Positions 16,604 to 24,951 of a stretch of 35,491 bases of DNA are shown here, piece after piece; position 1 is the first letter of the stretch; every line of letters begins with the position of its first letter. Made by a program: the position numbers and the translations under genes. Where the stretch lies: contig NZ_JNXG01000029.1 in the NCBI RefSeq assembly GCF_000717025.1, forward strand, positions 1 to 35,491, written 5' to 3'. Source of the DNA: Streptomyces atroolivaceus. GTDB lineage: Bacteria; Actinomycetota; Actinomycetes; Streptomycetales; Streptomycetaceae. The notes beneath the pieces were generated by a model, which did not search any database, was not told where the DNA came from, and worked only from the letters and a program-made list of their open reading frames with translations.

Positions 16604-16686
16604 AACAATTAAGGCCCTCAAATTTTTCACCGCCCGTAACCCTGTAGGATTCGAGTCCTCCGAATGGTGTTATGGGAACTGGCTGG

Positions 16687-16712
16687 GCGAGCGATACATT
16701 CGTAGCGCTCGC
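16687..16712 (+). terminator. hairpin downstream of the immunity gene
   Basis: A 7-bp stem (GCGAGCG / CGCTCGC) extends after one mismatch by 3 bp (TAC / GTA) around a 4-nt loop, 83 nt after the immunity stop. It is a plausible end of the RHS-immunity transcript. Confidence 0.45.
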
Positions 16713-16724
16713 AAATGAAGCCCC

Positions 16725-16865
16725 GTCAGGCTGGGCAGTTTCTAGGGATCGTCGCAACACGCGATTGGTTGTGTTAGACGGCGAGTAGTTTATGCAGGCG
16801 CTCGCCTGGGGTTTCCCAGCCGAGCGTTTTGCGTGGGCGTCCGTTGAGCTCCGCGGCGACGGCGA
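16725..16865 (-). mobile_element. remnant of an IS30-family element (transposase C-terminus)
   Basis: Minus-strand codons down to the TAA at 16774-16776 read VAAELNGRPRKTLGWETPGE followed by RLHKLLAV, the signature end of IS30 transposases. Beyond the stop, sequence like GTGTTGCGACGATC resembles the 3' end of Streptomyces IS30 elements. Only about 30 codons remain; the rest of the element was lost, and its edge falls inside the NB-ARC gene at about 16855-16866. Confidence 0.75.
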
Positions 16866-18051
16866 GCGAGGAGCTGCAGGACAGGGCGGGCGAGGGCGTA
16901 GCCGTCGCTGTGGAGCTGGTCGAGGGAGAGGCCCCAGGTGTGCGCACGACGCGGCGGGCGACGGCGAGGTCGGTGGCCGCGGCGGGGTGATCGGCGCCCA
17001 GCAGGTCGGCGAACTCGGTGGCCAGTGCATGCTGGTAGGCGGTGAACGTCCGGTGCCGGCTCGTGGGAACCGACAGGAAAGTGCCCGCCGCGTTCAGCCC
17101 GAGCGGGAACCCGCCCAGCCGGGCCGCCAAGGCCTCGGCCTCATTTTCGGTCCCGGCGTGCGGCGCGGCGTCCAGGAGCACAGCTCCGCCCGCGTTGTCT
17201 GCCAAGGGCTGGAGGTGGATCAGGTCGGCGTCCGGCCCCCAGGTCTGCCGGGTGGTGTCCCGGCTCGTGACAAGCAGGAGTCCGCCTCCGTGCGGGCGCA
17301 GCCACCCCCGGTAGGCGGCCGGCGGCCCTGACCCGGGCCCGACCCTGGCCGGGGTGTCGACGTTGTCGACGACGATCAGCCACCCCTCCACGGTAGCCAG
17401 GTGCTCCCAAACCGCGTCGACGAGCGAGACCCGGCCCGTGCGGGCCTCCTCCAGCCGCGACTCGGGAAGGCCGAGGATATGGGCGGCCTGGGCGAGGTCC
17501 TGCCCGAGCTGGTCAGGGTCATCACGCCACCGGATCCACACCACCACCCGCCCCTCGGACCGCGCCCGCGCCGCGGCCTCGGCGGCGAGCGTGGTCTTGC
17601 CCAGGCCTCCGGCCCCGCACACCACGACCATGCCCCCGCCGGGACCCCGCACCAGGCCTTCGATCCGCTCCAGCTCCGCCTCGCGCCCCCGCACCCGTGC
17701 CGAGACCGTAGGCGGGTTCATCGAGTGTCCGCCCACGGCGATCCGCCCCAGCGCCACGGGCCGCACACCACCGTCCGGCGCTCCGGCGGCCAGACGCCGC
17801 TCCCAGAAGAACAGCCCGAGCGAGACCACGGCCAGCGCCGTGAACACCGACCACACCAGGACGGTGTTCTCCGCCCACTTGGGCGGCTGCGCGGTCACGT
17901 AGTTCGTCACGATCGCCACCAGGAACGCGATCGCCGCCGAACTCCCCGACACCGCCGAACCCACCCTGGCCGCACGCCTGCTACCCGCCACCCCACGCCC
18001 CCTGCCCTGCCCAGAACTCAGGAGCACATCATCGCCCCGCCCCGGCAACAC
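16774..18051 (-). pseudogene. truncated membrane-anchored NB-ARC (STAND) ATPase with IS30 tail
   Basis: The frame of 425 codons starts as a STAND protein: two TM helices (SSAAIAFLVAIVTNYVTA and VLVWSVFTALAVVSLGLFFW, residues about 35-85), a linker, then an NB-ARC ATPase with P-loop GAGGLGKTTLA, Walker B WLIVVDNVD, sensor LLLVTSRD and GFPLGLN. Near 16941 an extra AC dinucleotide (CACAC for CAC) shifts the frame. Reading across it restores TWGLSLDQLHSDGYALARPV and LQLLA, the expected next helices. After that the sequence switches to IS30 transposase. Thus the C-terminal winged-helix and sensor/repeat domains are gone. Family members act as nucleotide-switched sensors in immunity or cell death; this copy is almost certainly dead. 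GTG at 18051 has GGAG close upstream, but other GTG starts are possible. Confidence 0.8.
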
Positions 18052-18456
18052 GTCTCCGATCCGTTCGGTCCGGTACCGGCCCGTGACACAACGTCAGCCC
18101 CGCAGTCCGGGCCGCGCGGACAGCATGAGAACCGGGGGAGACCAACCGGCCGCCCGAAGCGGCGGTTTCCCACCGTTCCGACCTCCGCGCCCCGTACGGC
18201 TGAACACCGCCAAGCGGTCCCCGCTCCGCCCCAGCCCTCAGGCCGAGCGCCTCCTCCAAGCCCGCCTTGCCGCCACCCTCCCGGATCACGCCGCGCACCG
18301 TACGGGTGACGCCCGCCACCGGGCGTGGCCCCGACCTGGCTCCGCCCGATACGGGAGTACGACCCCTGACCGCACACCGGATCGCGCCCGCCCCCCGGCC
18401 CAGACCCGGACCCGGCCCGGGGCGCTCGTGCTGACCCGCACGAAGGAGCCTCCACC
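18052..18456. other. intergenic stretch without recognisable gene
   Basis: This region of 405 nt is very GC-rich. It must hold the promoter of the minus-strand STAND gene and the upstream region of the broken gene at 18457. Frames through it are Arg/Pro-rich shadows. I see no RNA gene or repeat. Confidence 0.5.
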
Positions 18457-18790
18457 ATGGCCACGCCTACTGCCGCGCCGCTGTCCGGTGAGCCGTTCTC
18501 TTGGAGCCCTGGCGGAGGCGGCCCAGGCAGCCGCGGCGATGTCAGTCCGGCTGATCCTCACGATCGCCGACGTGGCCTGCCGCGCCGCCCAGAAGCACCA
18601 CGATGGGAAGGAGAAGGAGCTCGGCTCCGACGCGGAGAAGCTCGCTGAGGACTGGTCGGCCGAGCAGCTGCGCACCGCCTGCCCGAGGGCGTCCTGCATG
18701 GTCTGCTGGCCGATGCCAACTGGCCGGGCTTCAGTGGCTGGCCGGGTTGGAGTTGGAATGGGCGGGCGAAGGCGCCGACGTCCGACACCG
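18457..18790 (+). pseudogene. decayed plasmid-type gene of unknown function
   Basis: ATG at 18457 follows a strong ribosome site (AAGGAG, 8 nt upstream). The protein can only be followed by hopping frames: MATPTAAPLSGEPFSW, then (shift near 18503) SLGALAEAAQAAAAMSVRLI, LTIADVACRAAQKHHDGKEK and AEKLAEDWSAEQLRTA, then (shift near 18676) LPEGVLHGLLADANWPG, then (shift near 18730) LAGLELEWAGEGADV. At least three frameshifts therefore break it, and it is truncated against the UvrD remnant. The amphipathic helical N-terminus resembles proteins I associate with Streptomyces conjugative or linear plasmids, possibly mobilization-related, but I cannot name the family. Confidence 0.6.
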
Positions 18791-18825
18791 TGCCCGTACT
18801 CGTCCTCTTCCCCACCTGAGGAACT

Positions 18826-19205
18826 GTCCAGGACTACGCTGCCCACGACCTCTCCGGACGCGACCTCCAGCCCTTGGTCGACCTCGTCGACGCCCACGGA
18901 ACCGCCGCCATCCTGACAGCGGTCAGCCGCCTCAGCGCCGAGGAGGACGCTCAGGTCACCCTCTCCACCGCCCACAAGGCCAAAGGCCCCGCGAATGGGC
19001 ACGCGGTCAAGTCGCCGACGACTTCCCGCCCAAAGACACCGATCAGCAGGACAGCCAGGGCCGGCCGATCCCAGGACCCATCGACGACAGCGAAGCCCGC
19101 CTTGCCTACGTTGCCGTCACCCGCGCCCGCGCACATCTCGACATCGGCGGACTTTCCTGGGTAAACGCACATCCCGACGGTCACGCGTCGAACTTGGGTG
19201 AGTGA
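18826..19205 (+). pseudogene. UvrD/Rep-family helicase, C-terminal remnant
   Basis: Two frames together give the end of a superfamily 1 helicase. The first reads VQDYAAHDLSGRDLQPLVDL, ILTAVSRLSAEEDAQVTLST and AHKAKG (the motif V region, S-T-x-H-K-A-K-G). After a shift near 18990, REWARGQVADDFPPKDTDQQ, RPIPGPIDDSEARLAYVAVT and RARAHLDIGGLSWV follow (motif VI, YVAVTRAR). The ATPase N-terminal half is missing. The upstream junction with the 18457 remnant is near a TGA at 18817-18819. It is non-functional. Confidence 0.8.
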
Positions 19206-19293
19206 CGGCGCCGGCTGCCAAACCTGGATGCGCGCTCCAGGCGGCCGACGCAGCCTTCACTGGCCCTGCCGGAACTGGCGGCTTCGGATGGAG

Positions 19294-19314
19294 AAGACTT
19301 CGACAGGCAGTCTT
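19294..19314 (-). terminator. hairpin after the CHAT gene
   Basis: A 6-bp perfect stem (AAGACT / AGTCTT) with a 9-nt loop begins 10 nt past the stop of the minus-strand CHAT gene. It is a weak candidate terminator. Confidence 0.35.
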
Positions 19315-19324
19315 TCGGCGCAGC

Positions 19325-21412
19325 CTATTCCAGGAAGGCGGCGCTTCCCCAGTCGAAGATGCTGGGCTGCCTGAATCCGTCCAGGGGCTCGGCTACCAAG
19401 GCCCCGATGCCGCGGTCGCCGAGTTGGCGGGCCACAGCGAACCAGTCCTGCTGGAGATCACGAAGCGCGTTGGCGAACGCATCGGCGAACGAACCTCCGT
19501 CGGCGAGTTCGATCGCGAGGAGGGCACCGAACACCGTGGCGGCGTATCCGTCGACCGGCCATAGATGCCCAATGACTGCTTGGCCGGGGCCCACTATGGA
19601 ACGGGCGATGCCTCGGTCGTCGTAGGGGCCTTGAGTGTCGGCGGCCGCGCTGTCGCAGGTGTTGAACACCACGAGGCGCCGGGTCGAGGCCGGTAGCAGG
19701 GGCGCGCGGGCGAGGTCGTCGAGAAAGATATGCTCGGTGTCGCTGAGCACGACGGCGGCGCGGTCAGGCGCGTAGAGGGGGTGTGATCCGTGCGCGACGA
19801 CCCAGATAACGTCGTAGTCGTCACGCTGGAACTCGGCGAGGAACCGGTCGCGGGTGAGGTCGGCGCCCGTCATCACGTCGACGCTCATACCCGCGTAGGA
19901 GAACACCGTCTCCACGACCGCGGCCTCCACATGAGCAGACGGAGCGTCGCCGCACCACAGCTGCACGCGCTCCACAGGCCGGTCCGGCAGCGGCGCGCGC
20001 AGACTGACTGCCAGAGGAAGAACCGGACCTCGAGCACGGGCCAGCAGAGCCTGCACCGGGGTCAAATGCGGCAGCAGCGAGATGAAGGCGGCGGCGCCTT
20101 CTCTGGAGGAGAATTCAGCCAGGTCCGCCACGTCGAGATGGGCGTGCAGAGCGTCGCTCAACTCCTCAGCGTACGTAGCGTCTTTGCGCCCGGTGGCAGG
20201 AGTTGTCAGTGCGGTGTCGTCGAGGCCGCGAGTGACCAGGGCGTGCCCCAAGGCCTTGTTGAATGCTGCGGTGAGGCGGCTGGCGGAGTCCGGGAGATCC
20301 GGTGACGGAGCCGACCCTGGCCGGAACCAGACCTTGCTGCCGGCGTTCGCCAGCGTTAGACACCGGTCCGTGCGAGCTTGACCCGCCGGCACACCCCGCC
20401 ATGCGCTCAGCAACTGGGTGAGGTGCGTGGCGTCACCCGACTGCAGGAGTCGGTACTGGAGCTGGCCCAGCATGGAGAAGACGACGCCTCGATCGCGTGA
20501 CACCTGCGCCGGATCGTCCTCGCTCTCCACCATGGTGATGACTGCCTGCACCTGTTGGAACAGCTCAGGCAGGAGGGCCTCCCCTTCGGGCTCACCGAGG
20601 AACCGCTGTACCTCAAAGGCCAGGGCGGTGTAGGGATTCATGGGGACGTGCTGCAGCGCCCACCTCGCGATCGCGTCGGGGTCGCGATGGGACACCGGGG
20701 GCCGCGCCCCGGCCAAGTACACAGCGATGGCTGCCGCGAGGGGATGAGCAGGGTTGGCCAAGAGAAGAAGCTCCACCGCGTGACCCAAGAGGCTTGCTGG
20801 CCGGCGCAGGCCTTGCGAGACCAGGTACTGCGCCAGGTAGAGGGCAGCTTCCGCCACGTGCTGGTTTCCGGTTGGCAAGCTTCGCATGCAGAGACGGAAA
20901 GCCGGCTCACGGAAACCCTTAGCCAGGTGTTCGGCCGTGTTGTGGTGATGGGCGAGGTAGAACACCATCGGCGCCAGCAAGAGGACGCATCGCTCCACGG
21001 ACGTGCCCCAGCGCGGGTCCTTCAGGGCACGGTCGACCGGGCCCATGTCTATGTCGACCGATCCGTCCTTGTCGTCTGATGTGGCAACCGCTCGGTGCAG
21101 CCACTCCCACGTGGCCAGGGGGTGCGCGCACTCGAATGCCAGGCGCGCGGGAGCCCAGCAGATGCCGAGAGCCAGGACCACACGTGCTCCCTCGGGTACA
21201 TGGGGAGCGACGAGTGGCACACCTCGAAGGTCACTCAGAAGCCGCCTGGTGAAGTGCTCCCAAGCGTGAGGGGTGTCCTGGAGCGCATCCTGCCGGAGCC
21301 GGATGTGGGCCAGCAGTAGCGCCACACTGCTCGGGTCTGTGGGGTCCACGTCGAAGCCGGACGGCACGTCGAGGTGTCCGGCAACGGAGGGAAACAACGC
21401 ACTGGGCCGCAC
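19325..21412 (-). CDS. CHAT-domain (caspase-like) peptidase with helical N-terminus
   Basis: This protein is about 695 aa from GTG at 21412; the frame is open to 21547, but the extra residues are Arg/Pro-rich and look non-coding. The C-terminal 200 residues are a CHAT protease domain: YDVIWVVAHGSHPLYAPD supplies the catalytic His (about residue 541) and RRLVVFNTCDSAAADTQGPY the catalytic Cys (about 586), 45 residues apart as usual, followed by ARSIVGPGQAVIGHLWPVDG and AATVFGALLAIELADGGSFA. The first 480 residues are alpha-helical with TPR/repeat-like character (AEAALYLAQYLVSQGL; LLANPAHPLAAAIAVYLAG). In bacteria such TPR-CHAT proteins are proteolytic effectors of immunity or cell-death systems. 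It stands alone, in the same direction as the caspase-like operon at 22.3-24.9 kb but separated from it by the relaxase fragment. It looks intact. Confidence 0.88.
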   Translation of the reverse strand: MRPSALFPSVAGHLDVPSGFDVDPTDPSSVALLLAHIRLRQDALQDTPHAWEHFTRRLLSDLRGVPLVAPHVPEGARVVLALGICWAPARLAFECAHPLATWEWLHRAVATSDDKDGSVDIDMGPVDRALKDPRWGTSVERCVLLLAPMVFYLAHHHNTAEHLAKGFREPAFRLCMRSLPTGNQHVAEAALYLAQYLVSQGLRRPASLLGHAVELLLLANPAHPLAAAIAVYLAGARPPVSHRDPDAIARWALQHVPMNPYTALAFEVQRFLGEPEGEALLPELFQQVQAVITMVESEDDPAQVSRDRGVVFSMLGQLQYRLLQSGDATHLTQLLSAWRGVPAGQARTDRCLTLANAGSKVWFRPGSAPSPDLPDSASRLTAAFNKALGHALVTRGLDDTALTTPATGRKDATYAEELSDALHAHLDVADLAEFSSREGAAAFISLLPHLTPVQALLARARGPVLPLAVSLRAPLPDRPVERVQLWCGDAPSAHVEAAVVETVFSYAGMSVDVMTGADLTRDRFLAEFQRDDYDVIWVVAHGSHPLYAPDRAAVVLSDTEHIFLDDLARAPLLPASTRRLVVFNTCDSAAADTQGPYDDRGIARSIVGPGQAVIGHLWPVDGYAATVFGALLAIELADGGSFADAFANALRDLQQDWFAVARQLGDRGIGALVAEPLDGFRQPSIFDWGSAAFLE

Positions 21413-21708
21413 GCGGGTCAGATTACCCCGGCGCGGCGCGCTCGGCGCAGAGCGTGAGGCGGGCAACCGAAGGCGGTGCCTGCGCCGTTGCGGGCTGCCT
21501 TCGGCAGCCGGAAGTGGGCGTGGGCGCACTCCTGCTCGGGGTGCCATTGATGAAAGAGTCGCCGGTCTGGCAGCGCAGGGCGCCAGACGCGGTCCACGAG
21601 AAGCCCACAGCAGCCCGTCGGACCCTGGGACCTGCGGAGTCCGGCCTGTGCGGTCGGCGACGCTGATCGGTCTCTTCTTGCAGCTCAGAGCCGTGTGGCG
21701 TGGTCTGT

Positions 21709-22215
21709 ATGACAGTGGATATCAAGATCGTTTGGGCTAATCAGATGTACCACTACCACCTGCGCGAGACCGTCGTCGGTGACGACCGCCGCACGGCGCG
21801 CCCGCCGCTGCGCCCCCCGGGAGCAAGCCGGGGCCCCGCTCGGGCGCTGGACGGGCCGCGGCCTGGCCGTGCTCGGACTTGCGCCGGATGAGGAGATCAC
21901 CGAGGCGCAGCTGCGGAACCTCTTCGACGAGCGGGACCGCCACCCGTACGCGGACCGGATCGAGGCCGATTGGCTCGCCAAGGGTGACTTTCCAAAGAAG
22001 GCGGCGTTCAAGGCCGGCGCCCTCGGTCGCCGCGTGACGGTGACAGGCGTGAACTTCGTGTTCCGGCCGCAGCCGACGATCTACCTCCTATGGGCGCTGG
22101 GGGATGAGGAGACGCGGCGGGTGATCGAGCCGCTCACGAGCGGGCGATCGAGCGGGTGCTGGCGTGGATCGAGGACGAGGTCGCGGTGATCCGGTATGGC
22201 AAGCACGGGATTTAA
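21709..22215 (+). pseudogene. MobF/TraA-type relaxase, N-terminal fragment
   Basis: The fragment starts MTVDIKIVWANQMYHYHLRE followed by TVVGDD, the relaxase N-terminus of actinobacterial conjugative elements. A shift near 21813-21818 (six-C run) moves to the frame with REQAGAPLGRWTGRGLAVLG, LAPDEEITEAQLRNLFDERD, GALGRRVTVTGVNFVFRPQP and TIYLLWALGDEETRRVIE. A second shift near 22129 (one G missing in GAG-CCG) continues with AHERAIERVLAWIEDEVAVI and RYGKHGI, ending at TAA. The two shifts cancel, so the length is a multiple of three. The nicking Tyr region is partly present, but the helicase domain of over 700 residues is absent. It is a relic of a conjugative element. Confidence 0.82.
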
Positions 22216-22325
22216 CGGGGGCCCGTCGGCACGAGCCGCCTCTGCCGCCCGGGCCCGACTTCCGCTGCCGCGGTGGGAGCACCCGCCCTCACACGTGCTG
22301 TGTCCTCCAACTGAGCTGTCCTCTC

Positions 22326-24062
22326 CTACGGGGTGAGCGGCCGTGGCCCGGGCTTCGGCAGACGCTTGTCGGGCCGGGCCCGCTCGCAGTGCGCGCACTG
22401 GCAATCCACCGGCCCCGCGCTGCCATGGGCAGCATCACGTCGTGAGTTCACTGAGGTGCTCATTTCCGGCCAGTTGTCGCAGGTCAGCACCACCCACCAA
22501 CTCGGTTCACGGGCACGGAGGTTTGTGCACCACAGGTGCACCAGCGCATATCCGGCCCCTGCCTTTGCCGGGTGCCGGACTGCGGAGGCAGCGGTGGCGG
22601 CGCGGAGCCCGAACCACTGGGCAGGTTCCCACCGCATGTCCGCCTTCCCGAACTGCTGCAGGGCATCCAAGGACGCAGAAGCCTGCCTGCAGGAGCTCAG
22701 GCTGTTCTGGCCGGCCACGGGGCTGGGAAGGTGATCGACGCGTGCGTCCTCCATCAAGGAGGCGATGTCATGGAACAAGAGCCACGCCAGCGGTGTGCGA
22801 GCGGCCGGCCCTCGTTGATCACTGGCCGCGCACAGACCGGGACCCGGCCAGCGCTCTGGAGCACCGGCGTATCGCCCCCGAGCGACGTCCGCGGGATCCA
22901 TGGCTGGCCGCTTCACAGCGCGGGCGAGCAGGAGCAGAAGCTCACTGATCTTGTCCGTAGCGAGCGGCTGGACGTCCGCCATCCGCAGTGACGTGGCCGC
23001 CTTGGTCACCACAACCAGGGGCAGCCTTGGCCCGAATTTGCTTCCGAAGGGTGTCCAGTATCGGGCCGCGTGCTGCGAGCTGGCTACCCACGCAGAAATG
23101 GACAGGCGTTCATAGGCCTGTTCCCGGAGCGGCCCAAGCTCATCCGGGGCGGACGGGGGCCGTGAGCCGAATGTTCTTGGAAGAGCTTCGCGGCACGCGT
23201 CTACCAGGAAGACGACGTGGTTGCCCCTACGGTAGGCCCGCTGAAGTGGGCGAGCAGGCAGCCAGCCGGCAGAACGCGCTGACCGAGCCCGTCCCGCACC
23301 CGCAGGGTCCAGCAGGAAACGGAGAGCCTCGCCCGCAGCCATGGGCCGGCTTGCTCCGGTCAACCGCACATGCCGCGTTGCCGTCTCCTGGCCAGGCTGA
23401 GGCTGCTCGCCGTGGCCTGGAAAGAGGAGGAAGGTATGCATCTCGTCGTAGAACTCGGTGTCCTCCACCCGCACGGGCCTGCCGGGCGCGGGTGCCTCGC
23501 CATCCCGACCTGCCGCGGCTCCTGTGTCCCCTGCCGCACCGGCACTGGCGCCGGCCCAGGACGCCTCATCGCTTTCGGGTAGAGAAGCGATGAGGTGACG
23601 TGCGTCGCCGTGTCCCCAGTCCGCAGCGATGCGCAGCCATCGCCGTACCTCCGTGTCCCGGCGAGCCGGGGCGGTGCGCAGGAGGTTGCTGAGGGCGCTG
23701 ACGTCCGCCTGCGCCGTGCTCCGCGCGGCCGCCAGGGCGCTGCGGAAGGCCGCCCCGGGGTGCTCGGCGTCCGTGGCGACAGCGAACCACGCGCGCGCGT
23801 TGTCGAGTTCGTCGCGGCGCAGGGCCTTGCTCCCGATCACGTACGCGCTGTTGGCATCGGCCCTCCGCTCCGCCTCCGCCTTGCTGAGTTCCTCATCCCT
23901 CTCGTACTCGCCCTCGCCCCAGCTGCCGTCCGGCCGGTCCCAGAAGTCCTCCTCACCGCCCGAGAGCCGGGAGAGCAACTGCTCGTAGGCCGACGTGATC
24001 CGCATGCCGTGATCCTCATCCTCTGCCGGGTGTGCCGGTGCCTCGAATTCGTAGTCGCGCAT
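22326..24062 (-). CDS. predicted caspase-like protein in a sigma-factor operon
   Basis: This 578-aa protein is not recognised as a whole. Residues 60-165 are helical and resemble Sel1/TPR units (ALRRDELDNARAWFAVATDA, VRRWLRIAADWGHGDARHLI). After an Ala/Gly linker, residues 196-295 contain two motifs that look like a caspase-type dyad: HTFLLFPGHGEQ (His217) and GNHVVFLVDACRE (Cys290, compare D-A-C in metacaspases). The 73-residue spacing is longer than the usual 40-50, so an insertion or a degenerate fold is possible. Residues 320-560 have hydrophobic helices (ISELLLLLARAVKR, LAWLLFHDIASLM) and a C-Q-C-x2-C cluster near the end. The ATG starts 3 nt after the sigma gene stop, so translation is probably coupled. 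The frame is clearly coding throughout. Confidence 0.72.
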   Translation of the reverse strand: MRDYEFEAPAHPAEDEDHGMRITSAYEQLLSRLSGGEEDFWDRPDGSWGEGEYERDEELSKAEAERRADANSAYVIGSKALRRDELDNARAWFAVATDAEHPGAAFRSALAAARSTAQADVSALSNLLRTAPARRDTEVRRWLRIAADWGHGDARHLIASLPESDEASWAGASAGAAGDTGAAAGRDGEAPAPGRPVRVEDTEFYDEMHTFLLFPGHGEQPQPGQETATRHVRLTGASRPMAAGEALRFLLDPAGAGRARSARSAGWLPARPLQRAYRRGNHVVFLVDACREALPRTFGSRPPSAPDELGPLREQAYERLSISAWVASSQHAARYWTPFGSKFGPRLPLVVVTKAATSLRMADVQPLATDKISELLLLLARAVKRPAMDPADVARGRYAGAPERWPGPGLCAASDQRGPAARTPLAWLLFHDIASLMEDARVDHLPSPVAGQNSLSSCRQASASLDALQQFGKADMRWEPAQWFGLRAATAASAVRHPAKAGAGYALVHLWCTNLRAREPSWWVVLTCDNWPEMSTSVNSRRDAAHGSAGPVDCQCAHCERARPDKRLPKPGPRPLTP

Positions 24063-24065
24063 CCC

Positions 24066-24667
24066 CTACTCACCGTCCTTCGCCAGGCGCCTGCGACCGG
24101 CGCTCTGCACGTACGCCGCCCTGATGAACGGGCTGACCTCCGGTGCGGCGCGTACTTTGGCGCGGCCGCGGTTGTACTGTGTGTCGACCTGCTGCCGGGA
24201 GATCCCGAGCGACTCGGCCACCTCCTTAGCAGGCTCTCCCCGTGCCCGGCGACTGGTCACCTCGCGTTGCTGCGGAGAGGCGATCCGGCTCAGGCCCTGG
24301 GAGACCCTGGCCTCCAGGTCGTGGTCCTGCTCGTCCGGCTCCGCTCCACCTGCACGTCGGCCAGGCCGGACAGGTCGACGTTGTCCATGAGCACGGTCTC
24401 GCCGTCCCTCTTCAGCTTCCCCAACGCCAGTCGTCTGGCGGTCGTCTTGATGTACGCGACCGGCTTCTTCGACGGATCCAGAAGGCCGCTCCTCAGCACC
24501 ATGAGGACGGCTTCGTTGGCCACATCCGCCCGCTCGCCCGGGTCGAGCTGCGGGAAACAGCCGAGCGAAGCGACGACCTTCCTGCACAGCTCGTCGTACC
24601 CCTCACGGCCCAGCTCCTCGAGATAGGCGCGGCCCGCGTCGGACTGGCCGCCGCCGGGGCTCACCAC
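24066..24667 (-). pseudogene. sigma-70 family (ECF-like) sigma factor with frameshift
   Basis: Two frames together make about 200 aa. The first, from GTG at 24667, holds region 2: YDELCRKVVASLGCFPQLDP, ADVANEAVLMVLRSGLLDPS and VAYIKTTARRLALGKLKRDG. Near 24344, GTGGAGCGG stands where GTGGAGGCGG would be expected, so one G is missing. The other frame continues AEPDEQDHDLEARVSQGLSR, then region 4: SPQQREVTSRRARGEPAKEV and AESLGISRQQVDTQYNRGRA. With one base added, the length is an exact codon multiple. It would direct RNA polymerase to its own promoters, possibly this operon. The gene overlaps the 24661-24951 gene by 7 nt. Either the mutation is real and the operon is decayed, or it is a single-base sequencing error. 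Confidence 0.8.
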
Positions 24668-24951
24668 AGCCGGTACTCCCCGTGCTCCGTACCCGGTGCC
24701 GACCAGCAGGTGAGCACTGCCCCGTCGGGCGCCTCGTAGCGCAGCACCGTACCGGGCGGCATGCCGCGCATCAGCTCCAGGAATGCCGAGCCGGCCGCTG
24801 CGGTCGGCACGGCGACGGAGCCGGCCGGGGGACGGGCGCCGTGGTGCCGGGAGTGCCTGCGGGATGTGCTGCTCGCAGGACGGTCGAGGAGGGCGAGCAT
24901 GTGGGGGAGCATCTGGAGGACGAGCGGGAGGAGCTCGGTGAACTCGGGCAT
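24661..24951 (-). CDS. 96-aa hypothetical protein, first gene of the sigma/caspase-like operon
   Basis: The start ATG at 24951 is preceded by GAGGAAG (11 nt away). The protein begins with an amphipathic or hydrophobic helix (TELLPLVLQMLPHMLALL), followed by a basic, His-rich low-complexity linker and a compact C-terminal part with ELMRGMPPGTVLRYEAPDGA followed by VLTCWS. The helix could be a membrane-associating or dimerisation segment. Its end overlaps the sigma gene start, implying coupled expression and perhaps a regulatory role (anti-sigma-like or sensor; inference only). No family is recognised. Confidence 0.6.
   Translation of the reverse strand: MPEFTELLPLVLQMLPHMLALLDRPASSTSRRHSRHHGARPPAGSVAVPTAAAGSAFLELMRGMPPGTVLRYEAPDGAVLTCWSAPGTEHGEYRLW

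Noticed and set aside
16640..16665. tRNA-like T-arm sequence (GGATTCGAGTCC)
   Set aside because: The flanking bases do not form a 5-bp T stem, and no anticodon or acceptor stem can be folded around it.
21413..21547. N-terminal extension of the CHAT protein to 21547
   Set aside because: The 45 extra residues are Arg/Pro/Ser-rich and end at a non-supported start; GTG at 21412 gives a normal-looking N-terminus.
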